6,049 bases of DNA, taken from NCBI GenBank assembly GCA_031417525.1, contig JANOVT010000066.1, positions 1 to 6,049 of the forward strand, in the 5' to 3' direction. The DNA comes from JAIBBG01 sp031417525. GTDB lineage: Bacteria > Bacteroidota > Bacteroidia > Flavobacteriales_D > Sanyastnellaceae. Both the position numbers and the translations under genes were made by a program. The notes below the pieces were generated by a model that was given only the letters and a program-made list of their open reading frames with translations, did no database searches and had not been told where the DNA came from. This document shows positions 5,897 to 6,049 of the stretch, piece by piece (the first letter of the stretch is position 1; the number at the start of each line of letters is the position of its first letter).

Positions 5897-6049
5897 ATGG
5901 GTAAAATCATCACAATTGCCAACCAGAAAGGTGGCGTAGGAAAAACCACCACAGCCATTAATCTGGCAGCAGCACTGGGTGTTCTGGAATACAAAACTCT
6001 GCTGGTCGTTGCCGATCCGCAGGCATACGCAACCTGTGGTGTTGGTATC
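5897..6049 (+). CDS. parA: ParA/Soj chromosome-partitioning ATPase, 3' truncated
   Basis: ATG at 5897 opens MGKIITIANQKGGVGKTTTA, the ParA deviant Walker A (P-loop) motif, with the signature lysine K11 and P-loop K16. The family forms ATP-dependent dimers on the nucleoid and works with ParB and parS to segregate chromosome origins. Only 51 residues are present because the window ends. The A' motif, typically VDxDPQxNATSG, reads VVADPQAYATCG (37-48): the catalytic Asp (D40, equal to D40 of B. subtilis Soj by this numbering) is kept, but the first Asp is V38, the conserved Asn is Y44, and Ser is C47. This is unusual and may be real divergence or sequence error near a contig end. The gene follows the hydrolase in the same direction; parB is expected downstream but is outside the window. 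Confidence 0.95.
   Translation, partial: MGKIITIANQKGGVGKTTTAINLAAALGVLEYKTLLVVADPQAYATCGVGI

Overview
The window looks like a piece of a Bacteroidota chromosome (probably Flavobacteriia, Chitinophagia or a relative). The evidence is a large secreted repeat protein with two GEVED domains and a C-terminal type IX secretion (T9SS) sorting domain, lack of clear Shine-Dalgarno sequences, AT-rich promoters of possible TAnnTTTG type, and intergenic islands of short-period inverted repeats common in that phylum. No tRNA, rRNA or CRISPR array was seen.

Layout. (1) Positions 1-1886, + strand: 3' part of a T9SS-exported adhesin-like protein with Ig-like repeats, two GEVED domains and a sorting domain, followed by a strong intrinsic terminator at 1908-1939. 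(2) 1940-2369: no gene; a nested inverted repeat (about 1949-2222) and a weak hairpin. (3) 2370-4040, - strand: an uncharacterised signal-peptide protein with MORN-like repeats, convergent with gene 1. (4) 4041-5138: about 1.1 kb without a credible gene. It holds the promoter region of the - strand gene, a 425-bp inverted-repeat element flanked by exact 8-bp direct repeats (a non-autonomous, MITE/foldback-like insertion), a degenerate inverted CACAAAG-type repeat island, and a small hairpin. (5) 5139-5846, + strand: a UPF0173-type metallo-beta-lactamase-fold hydrolase, complete in homology but broken by one in-frame TAA and lacking a good start codon. (6) 5897-end, + strand: the first 51 residues of a ParA/Soj partition ATPase, cut by the window edge.

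The hydrolase and parA are co-directional with a 50-bp gap and probably form one transcription unit; a hydrolase upstream of parA-parB is, from memory, a recurrent Bacteroidota arrangement. The secreted proteins have no visible functional link to them. The most notable points are the 425-bp element with its target-site duplication, and the apparent damage in the hydrolase together with unusual substitutions in a conserved ParA motif, which may reflect either gene decay or sequence errors near a contig end.
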